In this document: one piece after another, positions 45,100 through 54,059 of the stretch
Layout of the letters: the number at the start of each line of letters is the position of its first letter
Numbering within the stretch: position 1 is the stretch's first letter
NCBI GenBank assembly: GCA_030263395.1
Contig: SZOW01000010.1
Coordinates: forward strand, 31,013-95,012
Source: QUBU01 sp014337915
GTDB taxonomy: Bacteria; Pseudomonadota; Gammaproteobacteria; Steroidobacterales; GCA-2729495
Direction of reading: 5' to 3'
Length of the DNA: 64,000 nt
Translations under genes and position numbers: made by a program
Notes under the pieces: generated by a model
Database searches by the model: none
The model's input: the letters and a program-made list of their open reading frames with translations, nothing else
What the model was told of the DNA's origin: nothing

Positions 45100-45825
45100 C
45101 TATGCTCCCCGGGAAGAAAAAATGCCGGCGATCGTCGCCTGGATGGCCTGCGCCGCCTGGCGCGGGTCAGCCGCATCACGGATCGGCCGGCCGACGACAA
45201 TATAGTCCGCGCCGTCGCGGAACGCCTGCTCCACCGTAACGACACGCTTCTGGTCGTCCGCTGGGCGGTTTTCCACCGGACGGATGCCCGGCGTGACCAC
45301 CAGCAGGCGCTGGTCCACCGCACGACGCATGGCCGGTAGCTCCAGGCCGGAGGCCACCACGCCGTCACAGCCTGCCGCGAGCGCCCGCCGTGCCCGCGAC
45401 AGCACCAGCTGCTCCACGTCACAGGCGAAGCCGAGGTCGTCGAGATCACCGCGGTCGAGGCTGGTGAGCACGGTAACGGCGAGGATCTTCACCTCGCCCT
45501 TGGCCTTCGCGGCCGCCTCCATGATGCCCTGGTTGCCATGCACCGTCGCGAAAGTGACGCCGCGCCGGGCCAGCTGGCGCACCGCCGCACCCACCGTGGC
45601 CGGCACGTCGAAGAACTTGAGGTCGGCGAACACCTTCTTGCCCCGCTTCGCCATCCAGTCGAGCAGTTCGAAGTAACCGCCCGACATCATCATCTCCAGG
45701 CCGAGCTTGTAGAACTGCACGGCATCGCCCAGCGACTCCGCCAGTTCACGTGCGGCGGCAGGCTCGGCCACGTCCATGGCGAAGATCAGGCGATCGCGTG
45801 AGTCGATGGGCTTGCTGGCGGTCAT
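45100..45825 (-). CDS. pyrF: Orotidine 5'-phosphate decarboxylase
   Basis: Last step of UMP synthesis. The 241-residue TIM-barrel protein has the catalytic signature FADLKFFDVPATV (about 66-78, with the Lys/Asp network), FYKLGLEMM for substrate binding, VVTPGIRP and DYIVVGRPIRDA for phosphate binding. The start at 45825 is preceded by a GGAGC-type site. A large palindromic repeat stands between it and dgt, which ends 127 bases upstream. Confidence 0.95.
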   Translation of the reverse strand: MTASKPIDSRDRLIFAMDVAEPAAARELAESLGDAVQFYKLGLEMMMSGGYFELLDWMAKRGKKVFADLKFFDVPATVGAAVRQLARRGVTFATVHGNQGIMEAAAKAKGEVKILAVTVLTSLDRGDLDDLGFACDVEQLVLSRARRALAAGCDGVVASGLELPAMRRAVDQRLLVVTPGIRPVENRPADDQKRVVTVEQAFRDGADYIVVGRPIRDAADPRQAAQAIQATIAGIFSSRGA

Positions 45826-45846
45826 AGTGCCGCTCCTGGAGCAGAT

Positions 45847-45962
45847 GAGGGAATTAGGGGGGAATTAGGGGGACAGTTTACTCAATTCCCTTGACGCTGC
45901 ATGAGACCATGCGTTGCAGGGAATTGAGTAAACTGTCCCCCTAATTCCCCTCTAATTCCCCC
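45847..45962. repeat. Large imperfect palindrome (REP/RAYT-type repeat) at the end of dgt
   Basis: The core is a perfect inverted repeat of 32-33 bp: the left arm 45859-45891 (with GGGGGACAGTTTACTCAATT inside) and right arm 45918-45950. The spacer contains its own short palindrome GCATG-AGAC-CATGC (45899-45912). Outside the core, GGAATTAGGGG-type copies extend the symmetry to 45847-45962 with two mismatches. Such GGGGACAGTTTACT repeats occur dispersed in many proteobacteria, often near REP-associated Y1 transposases; no transposase is present here. The right arm contains the dgt stop codon at 45952-45954. Confidence 0.85.
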
Positions 45963-47103
45963 ACTCGAGCCGCGGATCGACCAGGCGGCGATAGGCAGCG
46001 ACGGCGTAGCGATCCGTCATGCCGGCGACATAGTCGGCGACGGCGCGGGCGCGACCGGCCTCGCCGCGTGCCTGACCCCAGGCGACGGCGCGTGCGGCAT
46101 GCTCCGCCGGCATCGCCCGCAGGTCGTTCATGAAACGCTGGAACAGCGCCGCGATCACCCGGCGGGCCTGGCGGTTCATGGCCAGCACCCGCTCGTGGCG
46201 ATACAGGTGCTGGCGCAGAAACAGCTTCAGTTCGCGGTGCCTCGCGGCAACCTCCGGGCTGAAGCGGACCAGCGGCCGCGAGCGCTCGCGCACCTCCTCG
46301 ATGGAGGCCGGCGCGGCCGCCTCGATGTTCGCTGCCGTGGCCTCGATCAGGTCGGTGACCACCTCGTTGATCATGCGCCGCACCGTCTCGTGGATCAGCA
46401 CCCGCCGGCTGGGGCGGGAGCGCATCCTGCGCACCGCGTCGTAGTGACGGCGGAACAGGCTGACTCCGGCCAGTTCCTCCACAGTCAGCAAGCCGGCGCG
46501 CAGGCCGTCGTCGACGTCATGGTTGTTGTAGGCGATCTCGTCGGCCAGGTTGGCGAGCTGTGCCTCCAATCCCGGCTGGAGGCGGCTGAGGAAGCGCTCG
46601 CCCAGCTCGCCGAGTTCGCGGGCATGCGCCAGCGAGCAGTGCTTGAGGATGCCCTCGCGGGTTTCGAAACTGAGGTTCAGCCCGGGAAAGGCCAGGTAAC
46701 GTTCTTCCAGCTCCTCGACCACGCGTAGGGACTGCAGGTTGTGCTCGAAGCCACCCCAGGGCCTCATGCAGCGATTGAGCGCGTCCTGGCCCGAATGCCC
46801 GAACGGCGTGTGGCCCAGGTCGTGGGCGAGGCAGATCGCCTCCACGAGGTCCTGGTTCAGGCCGAGGCGGCCAGCGACCGTGCGACCGATCTGCGCCACC
46901 TCGAGCGAGTGCGTCAGGCGGCTCCGGTAGAGGTCACCCTCATGGTTGACGAACACCTGGGTCTTGTAGACCAGGCGACGGAAGGCGCTGGAGTGCAGGA
47001 CGCGGTCGCGATCGCGCTGGAAGCCGTTGCGGTACGGGTGGACGGGTTCGGCGTAGCGCCGGCCGCGGCTGTTCGCGTCGGTGGCGGCGCAGCGCGCGAT
47101 CAC
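45952..47103 (-). CDS. dgt: dGTPase-like HD-domain protein
   Basis: 383-residue deoxyguanosinetriphosphate triphosphohydrolase-like protein, which cleaves dNTPs to nucleosides and triphosphate. HD-domain metal ligands are HSLEVAQIGR, AHDLGHTPFGHSG and the later ADEIAYNNHD. The N-terminal YRNGFQRDRDRVLHSSAFRRL is a family signature. The start is a GTG at 47103 that overlaps the aroB stop by four bases; longer upstream frames are antisense or overlap aroB. Its last codons and stop lie inside the large palindrome. Confidence 0.92.
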   Translation of the reverse strand: MIARCAATDANSRGRRYAEPVHPYRNGFQRDRDRVLHSSAFRRLVYKTQVFVNHEGDLYRSRLTHSLEVAQIGRTVAGRLGLNQDLVEAICLAHDLGHTPFGHSGQDALNRCMRPWGGFEHNLQSLRVVEELEERYLAFPGLNLSFETREGILKHCSLAHARELGELGERFLSRLQPGLEAQLANLADEIAYNNHDVDDGLRAGLLTVEELAGVSLFRRHYDAVRRMRSRPSRRVLIHETVRRMINEVVTDLIEATAANIEAAAPASIEEVRERSRPLVRFSPEVAARHRELKLFLRQHLYRHERVLAMNRQARRVIAALFQRFMNDLRAMPAEHAARAVAWGQARGEAGRARAVADYVAGMTDRYAVAAYRRLVDPRLEWGN

Positions 47104-48194
47104 TGCGTGCCAAGCTCGGCGCGCACGAAGGCCTGCAGCTCCCGCAGCGGAAACTCCGCGGTCACCCTGCCGTTGCCGATCGCCGGCAGCAGGACCAGCC
47201 GCAACTGGCCCGCCAGCACCTTCTTGTCCATCGCCATGGCCGCGAGGAATGCCTCGGCATCGACCTGCGGCGGCCGCAGCGGCAGCTGCAGGCGCTCGAG
47301 CAGCGTCTGGATGCGCGCCACATCGGCCGCGGGCAGCCAGCCCAGCCTTGCGGAGAACCGGGCGGCCATGCCGATGCCGGCGCCAACCGCCTCGCCGTGC
47401 AGCCACTGACCATATCCGGCGCAGAGTTCGATTGCGTGGCCGAAGGTATGGCCGAGGTTGAGCAGCGCGCGGCGGCCCCGCTCACGCTCGTCACCGGCCA
47501 CCACCTCCGCCTTGATCTCGCAGGAGCGGCGGATGGCGTGGTTCAGCGCCGCGGACTGGCGGCCGACCAGGTCGGCGGCGTGCGCCTCGATCCAGCCGAA
47601 GAACCCGGCATCGGCAATCAGTGCGCCCTTGAGCACCTCGGCCAGGCCGGCGGCGAGCTCGCGGTCCGGCAGGGTGCGCAGGGTGTCCGAGTCCGACAGC
47701 ACGCACAGCGGCTGGTGGAATGCACCCACCAGGTTCTTGCCACCGGGATGATTGATGCCGGTCTTGCCGCCGACGGAGGAGTCCACCTGCGCCAGCAGCG
47801 TCGTCGGCACCTGGATGAAGTCGACGCCACGCTGGTAGATGGCCGCGGCGAAGCCGGTGACATCGCCAACCACGCCACCACCCAGCGCCAGCACCACGCA
47901 GTCGCGGCCGTAGCGCTGCCCCACCAGCGCGTCGAGGATCGCCCCGGCCGTGGCCATGGTCTTGTGCGACTCGCCATCGGGCAGGACCAGGGTCTCCACG
48001 CGGCCGGAGCGCGCAGGCGGGCGGAGCAGTGCGAGCAGGCGGTCCAGGTACAGCGGCGCGACCGTGGAATTGGTGACGGCAAGCACATTGCGCCCGGCGA
48101 TGTGCGGATCGAGCAGCCCCACCTGGCCCAGCAGGCCGCTGCCGATATAGATCGGGTAGCTGCGTGTGTCCAGGTCTACGGTGATGGTCATCAT
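47100..48194 (-). CDS. aroB: 3-dehydroquinate synthase
   Basis: Second step of the shikimate pathway, forming 3-dehydroquinate from DAHP with NAD+ and zinc. The 364-residue protein contains ALGGGVVGDVTGFAAAIYQR (NAD-binding), QVPTTLLAQVDSSVGGKTG, GKNLVGAFHQP and zinc ligands around NLGHTFGHAIE. The ATG at 48194 overlaps the aroK stop by four bases (ATGA). The order aroK-aroB-dgt is translationally coupled throughout. Confidence 0.97.
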   Translation of the reverse strand: MMTITVDLDTRSYPIYIGSGLLGQVGLLDPHIAGRNVLAVTNSTVAPLYLDRLLALLRPPARSGRVETLVLPDGESHKTMATAGAILDALVGQRYGRDCVVLALGGGVVGDVTGFAAAIYQRGVDFIQVPTTLLAQVDSSVGGKTGINHPGGKNLVGAFHQPLCVLSDSDTLRTLPDRELAAGLAEVLKGALIADAGFFGWIEAHAADLVGRQSAALNHAIRRSCEIKAEVVAGDERERGRRALLNLGHTFGHAIELCAGYGQWLHGEAVGAGIGMAARFSARLGWLPAADVARIQTLLERLQLPLRPPQVDAEAFLAAMAMDKKVLAGQLRLVLLPAIGNGRVTAEFPLRELQAFVRAELGTQ

Positions 48195-48742
48195 GACGGT
48201 CCGCTGCCTCCCTGCTCCAGTTCCTCGAGGCGGCGGCGGATCTCGCGGGTGACGGCGGCGACACGCCGCCCGTCGGTCTCGACGATGACATCGGCGATCT
48301 CGCGGTACTGGGGATCGCGCTGCACCATGAGGGCCTCGAGAATCTCGCGGGGATCGCCCTTCTTCAGCATCGGCCGCTGCCTGCTGCCGCGAATACGCCG
48401 CAGCTGCTGTTCCACCGAGGCATGCAGGTACACGACCCTGCCGCGGGCACCGAGCAGCGCCCGGCTGCCCGGATCCTGCGCCGCGCCGCCACCAGTGGCG
48501 AGAACCACACCCGGCCGCTGCGTCAGCTCGTCAATGACCAGGCGCTCGCGCGCGCGGAAACCCGCCTCGCCCTCGCGTTCGAATATGTAGGGAATGTCCA
48601 CCCCGGTGCGTCGCTCGATGACCTCGTCGCTGTCGATGAACTCGCAGCCGAGTTCCTCGGCCAGCCTGTGGCCCACGGCGGATTTCCCGGCACCCATGGG
48701 GCCGACGAGGAAGATGCTGGCGCTGGACCGCATGGCGGCCAT
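48191..48742 (-). CDS. aroK: Shikimate kinase
   Basis: Phosphorylates shikimate at the 3-OH. The 183-residue P-loop kinase has VGPMGAGKSAVG (about 13-24), DSDEVIERRTGVDI for substrate binding, ATGGGAAQDP, and the lid RGSRQRPML. ATG codons at 48742 and 48733 are both possible. It follows pilQ after a 150-base space that holds a long hairpin. The linkage pilMNOPQ-aroK-aroB is a conserved gammaproteobacterial arrangement. Confidence 0.96.
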   Translation of the reverse strand: MAAMRSSASIFLVGPMGAGKSAVGHRLAEELGCEFIDSDEVIERRTGVDIPYIFEREGEAGFRARERLVIDELTQRPGVVLATGGGAAQDPGSRALLGARGRVVYLHASVEQQLRRIRGSRQRPMLKKGDPREILEALMVQRDPQYREIADVIVETDGRRVAAVTREIRRRLEELEQGGSGPS

Positions 48743-48811
48743 TCTAGCGTGGCGGCGTCCGCCTTGAAGGCGAACGGACCGAGTTCAGGCCGCGACAGTT
48801 ACATCAGCGGA

Positions 48812-48860
48812 AGTCCCGGCAGGCACTGGCGGGTTGCGATTCCCGCCAGTGCCTGGGACT
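48812..48860. repeat. Long hairpin between pilQ and aroK
   Basis: AGGCACTGGCGGG (48821-48833), eight bases, then its perfect complement CCCGCCAGTGCCT (48842-48854); an outer AGTCCC/GGGACT pair (48812-48817 and 48855-48860) extends the stem, leaving a 3-base bulge. There is no T-run on either side. It could stabilise or separate the pil and aro transcripts, or be a dispersed palindrome. Confidence 0.65.
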
Positions 48861-48893
48861 ACAGCCGGAAGGATGTCCGGGCGGACACCCCGT

Positions 48894-51143
48894 TCAATAG
48901 ATGCTTGAGCCTTCCTTCAGGATCTTCGGCGTGACGAAGATCAGCAGCTCGGACTTCTTCGAGACCCGGTTGGTGGAGCGGAACAGGTAGCCGAGGCCGG
49001 GAATGTCGCCGAGGAACGGCACCTTGCGCATGTCCTCGCCCTGCTCGGTCTCGTAGATGCCGCCGAGGACCACGGTCTGGCCGTTGTTGACCAGCACCTG
49101 GGTCTCCACGGAGCGGGTATCGATGCTGGGCACCTGGCCACCGCGTTCGTTGGTGATCACCTCGCCGACGCTGTCCTTGGTGACCTTGAGGTCCATGATG
49201 ACACGGTCATCCGGCGTGATCTGCGGCTTCACTGTCAGCGACAACACCGCTTCCTTGAACTGGGTGCTGGTTGCACCGCTGCTGGAGGATTCCTGGTAGG
49301 GAATCTCGACACCCTGCTTGATGAAGGCTTCCTTCTGGTTAGCCGTGATCACCCGCGGCGAGGAAATCACCTCGCCCCGGCCCTCGGCCTGCAGGGCGGA
49401 GAGTTCCAGGTCGACGAGGAAGTTCTCGTTGAGCAGTGCCACGGCCAGCCGGCCGGCTGGATTGGCCACCGGCAGGTTGACGTTGAAGCGGTCGTTCAGC
49501 GTCGGCGTCGTCACCGGGAAGGGGTTACCGGTGCTGTTGATGTTGCTGATCGCCGAGCCGACGATCGTGTCGTTGCCAGCGGCGCTGCCGGTGGTGGACA
49601 GCAGGCTGCTGCCGTGGTCATTCACCGCCGTGACACCCCAGCGGACGCCGAGGTCGCGGCTGAAATCGTCACGGACCACCACCACGCGGGACTCGATCAG
49701 CACCTGGCGCACCGGGATGTCGAGCGTCGACACCAGGCGGCGGATGTCGCTCACCCGTTCGGCGGTATCCTGCACCATCAGCGTGTTGGTGCGATCGTCC
49801 AGGGCCACCGAGCCACGATCCGAGAGCAGCGAATTCTTGCTCTTGCCCATGATGAGCTTGGCGAGGTCGTCGGCCTTGGCGTAGTTGACCTGCAGGTACT
49901 CGGATACCAGCGGCTCGAGCTCGTGGATCTCCTTGCGGGCTTCGAGATCGGCCTTCTCGCGGGCAGCGATCTCGTCGGCCGGCGCGATGATCATGACGTT
50001 ACCGTTCTGGCGCTTGTCGAGGCCCTTGGTGGCCAGCACGATGTCCAGCGCCTGGTCCCAGGGCACGCTCTGCAGGCGCAGGGTGACGTTGCCCTGCACC
50101 GAGTCGGAGACGACGATGTTGCGGCCGCTGACGTCGGCCAGCAGCTGCAGCACCGCACGGGTCTCGATATCCTGGAAGTTCAGGGTCAGCTTCTCGCCCG
50201 TGTACTGCTTGTCCGGGCTGAACAGCGTTGCCTTCTTCTCGACCGCTGCCTTGACGATCGGCTTCACCTCCACGGTGAACATCTTGTCGGACTGGTAGGC
50301 CAGCTCATCGAAGTTGCCGTGCGCGGCGATGACGATACGGGCATTGGCGCCCACGCGGGACACGTCAATGGTATCGACCGGGGTGGCGAAGTCCGTGACG
50401 TCGAGGCGCTTCACCAGGGAATCCGGGAGCTGGGTATTGGCGAGCATCAGCACCACCTGGCCGGACTCCTTGCGGACGTCGACCGGTGCGCCGATATCGG
50501 AAAGGCTCAGGACCACGCGCCCGCCGCCGCTGTCTGCACGACGGAAATCCACCGCCTGGATGCTGCGGCCGGCGGCCGGCGTGGTCGCCGAGGCACCGCC
50601 CGGCGCGACGACGGCCGCGGCCGGCGCGACTGCTGCCGAGGCGGAAGTGGCCGCGCTGGAGCCTGCCGTGCCCAGGGTCACGAACACGCTGTTGCCCGCA
50701 ACCCTGGTCTGGTACGGGACCATGCTGTCGAGATTGAGGACGACGCGGGTACGGCCACCGGACTCAGCGGCCATGATGGTGGCCAGGTTGCCGACGCCGA
50801 CATCCTTGCGCCGCGACGGCAGGGCAATGACGGTATCCGGGAAATCCAGGGCGATGCGTGCCGGGTTCTCGATGGTGAAGGACAGCGGCTCGGGTGCCGC
50901 GCCGGAGAGCTTGATCTCCAGTTCCACCTTGTTCCCTGGCAGGGTCTGCACCTGCAGGTCCTGCAACTGCAGGGCTGCATCGGCAGCCAGTGCTGGCGGG
51001 ACTGCCAGGAAGAGGGCCGCCATCGCCGCCAGCGCGGTGAAGGTGGCCGTCGCCCCGGCGGCAAGCGCCCGCCCGAGCAAACCGCCCTTGGCACCCAATG
51101 CCCCGGGCGCCGGGAATACTACTGCTGGCCTAGCCGTGCTCAT
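48894..51143 (-). CDS. pilQ: Type IV pilus secretin PilQ
   Basis: 749-residue outer-membrane channel through which the pilus passes. After the signal peptide (cleavage near ALAAD, about 55) come two AMIN-like regions (about 60-300), an STN/N0 domain (about 335-400, LNFQDIETRAVLQLLADVSG), an N1 domain and the secretin core (about 480-745), with VPFLGDIPGLGYLFR and the final LLIFVTPKIL typical of secretins. ATG 51143 was chosen because GGGAG lies about nine bases upstream; a GTG at 51149 is closer. The secretin is last in the pilMNOPQ operon. Confidence 0.95.
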   Translation of the reverse strand: MSTARPAVVFPAPGALGAKGGLLGRALAAGATATFTALAAMAALFLAVPPALAADAALQLQDLQVQTLPGNKVELEIKLSGAAPEPLSFTIENPARIALDFPDTVIALPSRRKDVGVGNLATIMAAESGGRTRVVLNLDSMVPYQTRVAGNSVFVTLGTAGSSAATSASAAVAPAAAVVAPGGASATTPAAGRSIQAVDFRRADSGGGRVVLSLSDIGAPVDVRKESGQVVLMLANTQLPDSLVKRLDVTDFATPVDTIDVSRVGANARIVIAAHGNFDELAYQSDKMFTVEVKPIVKAAVEKKATLFSPDKQYTGEKLTLNFQDIETRAVLQLLADVSGRNIVVSDSVQGNVTLRLQSVPWDQALDIVLATKGLDKRQNGNVMIIAPADEIAAREKADLEARKEIHELEPLVSEYLQVNYAKADDLAKLIMGKSKNSLLSDRGSVALDDRTNTLMVQDTAERVSDIRRLVSTLDIPVRQVLIESRVVVVRDDFSRDLGVRWGVTAVNDHGSSLLSTTGSAAGNDTIVGSAISNINSTGNPFPVTTPTLNDRFNVNLPVANPAGRLAVALLNENFLVDLELSALQAEGRGEVISSPRVITANQKEAFIKQGVEIPYQESSSSGATSTQFKEAVLSLTVKPQITPDDRVIMDLKVTKDSVGEVITNERGGQVPSIDTRSVETQVLVNNGQTVVLGGIYETEQGEDMRKVPFLGDIPGLGYLFRSTNRVSKKSELLIFVTPKILKEGSSIY

Positions 51144-51181
51144 CGTCACTTACTCCCACGCTCTCCCCCTGGGGGGCGCCG

Positions 51182-51700
51182 TCAGTCAGACAGGCCAATG
51201 GCCGCCGACCGCTTGTAGAAACCACCGATGCCATCCGGCACCAACTCCTCGACCTTGACCTCGCCGTCGGTCACCGACACCACGCGGCCGTCGTTCTGGC
51301 CGACGTAGTTGCCCGGCACCACGCGGTGCACCAGGCCGTCCTGGGCCTGCAGCAGTGCGTAGCGCTGGTTATTCTTCTGCAGCGTCCCGACCATCTTCAG
51401 GGTATCGAGCGGGAACTGCTCCAGGTACTCCTTGGGACGGTTCGCCTCCGGCCGCGGGCCTGCATTGGCGCGCGCCTTGGACGTATCGGGCTGGAACGGC
51501 GAGCGCAGCGTCTGCGCTTCGTAGGTGAAGGTTTCGTAGGGCTTGACCTGCGGCAGCGGCTCGATGCGGCCACCGGGTCGCGCCTTGACTTCATTGATGT
51601 ACTTGTCGAGGTCGTCGTTGCCACCGACGCAGCCGGCCGCGGACAGCGCCAGCATCGGGATCAGCAGCATGCGCACGAGCTTGTGACTGAGCGACGTCAT
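51182..51700 (-). CDS. pilP: Type IV pilus assembly lipoprotein PilP
   Basis: 172-residue periplasmic lipoprotein joining the inner-membrane PilMNO platform to the PilQ secretin. The lipobox ALSAAGC (Cys about 24) follows a leader starting MTSLSHKLVRM at 51700. The C-terminal beta-domain carries LDTLKMVGTLQKNNQRYALL and GNYVGQNDGRVVSV, typical of PilP. It starts four bases after the pilO stop. Confidence 0.93.
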   Translation of the reverse strand: MTSLSHKLVRMLLIPMLALSAAGCVGGNDDLDKYINEVKARPGGRIEPLPQVKPYETFTYEAQTLRSPFQPDTSKARANAGPRPEANRPKEYLEQFPLDTLKMVGTLQKNNQRYALLQAQDGLVHRVVPGNYVGQNDGRVVSVTDGEVKVEELVPDGIGGFYKRSAAIGLSD

Positions 51701-51704
51701 GGCC

Positions 51705-52418
51705 CTAACCCGCCTTCTTCGCCTGTCCGGGGTTCTGCGGCTTGCCCTTGGGCGCCGCGGCCGGCTTGGTTCCAACCCGCGGCCCGGCCTTGGTCGCAGC
51801 CTTGCTCTCGCCGGAGCTGCTTTCGCTCTCGTCGAGGTAGCGATAGGTCTTCGCAGTCACGTTGAGGATCAGCTGGTCGGCAGGCGCATCCTTGCCGGCC
51901 GGCGCGATGTCGATGTCATGAAGGGTGACGATGCGCGGCAGGGCGGCGATGTCGCTGACAAAGCGGCCGAACTCGTGGTAGGAACCCCGCAGGCGGATCT
52001 TGATGGGCTTCTCCGCGTAGAAGTCCTTGCGGATCTCGTCCATCGGCTGGAACAGCTCTTCCTGGAGGCCGGCGGCGAGACCGGTCTGCGAAATATCCAC
52101 CAGCAGGTTCGGGATCTCGGTCTTGCCGGGCAGCTGGCGCAGCATGGTGCCGAAGGAGCGCTCCATCTCGGCCAGCTGCGTCTTGTAGGCGGTGAAGTTT
52201 GCAGCCTTCTTCTGCTTCTGCTCGAAGGACTGGCGCAGCTCCCGCTCCTCGCGCTCGGCCTTCTCCAGCAGCGGCATCTGGTTCTTCCACACCATCATGT
52301 AGAAGCCGCCGATTGCCACAACCAGGAAAAAGATGCCGACGAAGAAGGCGTGGAAGATGCCCGGCCAGCGCCCGATGTCGTTGAAGTCGAGCTGGCGCAG
52401 TTGCTGGAGGAAGTTCAC
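51705..52418 (-). CDS. pilO: Type IV pilus inner-membrane component PilO
   Basis: 237-residue bitopic protein: short cytoplasmic end, membrane helix at about 24-42 (FHAFFVGIFFLVVAIGGFYM), a coiled-coil (about 48-95) and a ferredoxin-like periplasmic domain, with KPIKIRLRGSYHEFGRFVSD being the PilO signature. The C-terminal 35 residues are a low-complexity lysine/proline/alanine tail. It pairs with PilN in the alignment subcomplex. Its start overlaps the pilN stop by four bases. Confidence 0.93.
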   Translation of the reverse strand: MNFLQQLRQLDFNDIGRWPGIFHAFFVGIFFLVVAIGGFYMMVWKNQMPLLEKAEREERELRQSFEQKQKKAANFTAYKTQLAEMERSFGTMLRQLPGKTEIPNLLVDISQTGLAAGLQEELFQPMDEIRKDFYAEKPIKIRLRGSYHEFGRFVSDIAALPRIVTLHDIDIAPAGKDAPADQLILNVTAKTYRYLDESESSSGESKAATKAGPRVGTKPAAAPKGKPQNPGQAKKAG

Positions 52419-52996
52419 GGCTTGCCCCCTTCCTCATGGGTCGATGCCTGCTTGACCATCACCGTGAACTCGCTGGCCCGCGGTGCGTTGGCATCGCCCT
52501 TCTTGCCGGTGGTCTTGACCTCCACGACCTCGAGGTCGGGATCCTTGAGCCAGCCGGACTTGTCCATGTTGCGCATGAACGCCGACACCCGCGTGTTGGA
52601 TTCGGCGGCGCCCTTGATCTCGATGCTCGCGCCCTTCTGCTTGATGGAACTGAGGTTCACGCCATCCGGCAGGGTGCGCACCAGCTGGTCGAAGACGTGG
52701 ACCACCTCCGGGCGACTGCGCTGCAGCTGCTCGATGATCTCCATGCGCGCCAGCAGGCTTTCCTTCTTCGCCTCCAGGTCGAGGATCTCCTTGATGCGCT
52801 GGTCGAGCGCCTGGATCTCGGCCTTCAGCAGGTTGTTGCGGGCATGCTGGTTGTCGATGACGGCCCCCATGACGAGGTTGGCCAGGCCGACCACTATGGC
52901 CGCCGCGACCACCGCACCGCCCAGCCCCATGAAGAACTGGTTGCGCCGCTTGGCGCGCAGGGCTGCGCGCCATGGCAACAGGTTAATAATTGGCAT
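52415..52996 (-). CDS. pilN: Type IV pilus inner-membrane component PilN
   Basis: 193-residue bitopic protein starting with the conserved INLLPWR motif, which binds PilM in the cytoplasm, followed by a membrane helix (about 20-45) and a periplasmic coiled-coil and ferredoxin-like domain. It forms a heterodimer with PilO. The start overlaps the 3' end of pilM by 14 bases. Confidence 0.94.
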   Translation of the reverse strand: MPIINLLPWRAALRAKRRNQFFMGLGGAVVAAAIVVGLANLVMGAVIDNQHARNNLLKAEIQALDQRIKEILDLEAKKESLLARMEIIEQLQRSRPEVVHVFDQLVRTLPDGVNLSSIKQKGASIEIKGAAESNTRVSAFMRNMDKSGWLKDPDLEVVEVKTTGKKGDANAPRASEFTVMVKQASTHEEGGKP

Positions 52997-54059
52997 GCGA
53001 GTCGAAACTCCGTAGCGCCAGGCCGCAGGCCGTCAGCAGCGCCGTGGCGTCCTTGCGGATGCCCTGCGCCTTTGCCCGGGAGGAAATCTTCATCTGTCCC
53101 AGCGGATCGCCGATCTCCGTGGGGATGCCAACCTTGCTGGAAATGACGTCGGCCACGCCCGGGATGTTGGCGCAGCCGCCACAGATCAGGATCTGGTCGG
53201 GCTGCTCGCGGTTGCTGCCGGAAGCGAGGAAGAACTGCAGCGAGCGGCTGACCTGCTGGGTCATGTCGTCGATGAACGGGTCGAGGACCTCCGGCGCATA
53301 GTTGCTCGGCAGTCCACCCTCCTTCTTGGCGCGGCCCGCATCCTCGAGCGACAGCCCGTAGGTGCGCATGATTTCTTCGGTCAGTTGCTGGCCGCCAAAG
53401 GAGAAGTCGCGGGTGTACACCACGCGCATGTCCTGCAGCACGCTGAATGCGGTGTTGCTGGCGCCGAAATCCACCACGGCGATGAGATGGCCCATGCCAC
53501 CGTCGGGCATCTGGTGGGCCATCAGCTGACAGGCGTTCTCCAGCGCGAAGGCCTCCACGTCCACGACGCGGGGTACCAGGCCGGCTGCTTCCACGGCCGC
53601 ACGGCGCTGGTCGACATTCTCGGTACGGGTCGCCACCAGCAGGATGTCGAGCATGTCGGGGTCGGATTTCGACTCGCCGACCCGCTGGAAGTCGTAGCTG
53701 ACTTCCTCCATCGGGAACGGGATGTACTGGTCGGCCTGGATTTCCACCTGGGCCTCGAGCTGGCTGTCGCTGAGCGCCTTCGGCAGCTGGATGATCTTGG
53801 TGATGGCTGCATCGCCGCTGATGCCGATGGCGACTTCGCGGGTCTTGGTGTTCGCGCGCTTCACGGCGCGGCGAATCGCGTCGCCCACCGCGGCGGCATC
53901 GACGATGACCTTTTCGTTGATTGCGTTCGGCGGCGTCGGCTCGGCGGCATAGCATTCCGCACGGCAATTGCTGACCGAGCCCGACAGCTCGATCAACTTG
54001 ATCGATGACGTCGTGATGTCAAGTCCGATCAGGGGTTTCGATCGCGGCGAAAAAAGCAC
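52983..54059 (-). CDS. pilM: Type IV pilus actin-like ATPase PilM
   Basis: 358-residue cytoplasmic actin-fold protein that binds the N-terminus of PilN and organises the pilus platform. The phosphate-1 motif LIGLDITTSSIKLIEL, phosphate-2 AVVDFGASNTAFSV and adenosine motif ICGGCANIPG are present. The start is a GTG at 54059 with AAGGG about eight bases upstream. It is the first gene of pilMNOPQ and its 390-base leader contains a c-di-GMP riboswitch. Divergent transcription from mrcA is conserved in relatives. Confidence 0.95.
   Translation of the reverse strand: MLFSPRSKPLIGLDITTSSIKLIELSGSVSNCRAECYAAEPTPPNAINEKVIVDAAAVGDAIRRAVKRANTKTREVAIGISGDAAITKIIQLPKALSDSQLEAQVEIQADQYIPFPMEEVSYDFQRVGESKSDPDMLDILLVATRTENVDQRRAAVEAAGLVPRVVDVEAFALENACQLMAHQMPDGGMGHLIAVVDFGASNTAFSVLQDMRVVYTRDFSFGGQQLTEEIMRTYGLSLEDAGRAKKEGGLPSNYAPEVLDPFIDDMTQQVSRSLQFFLASGSNREQPDQILICGGCANIPGVADVISSKVGIPTEIGDPLGQMKISSRAKAQGIRKDATALLTACGLALRSFDSHANY

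Noticed and set aside
45847..45962. Possible CRISPR-type repeats (GAATTAGGGG copies)
   Set aside because: Copies are arranged as one palindrome, not as equally spaced direct repeats with unique spacers, and no cas gene is present.
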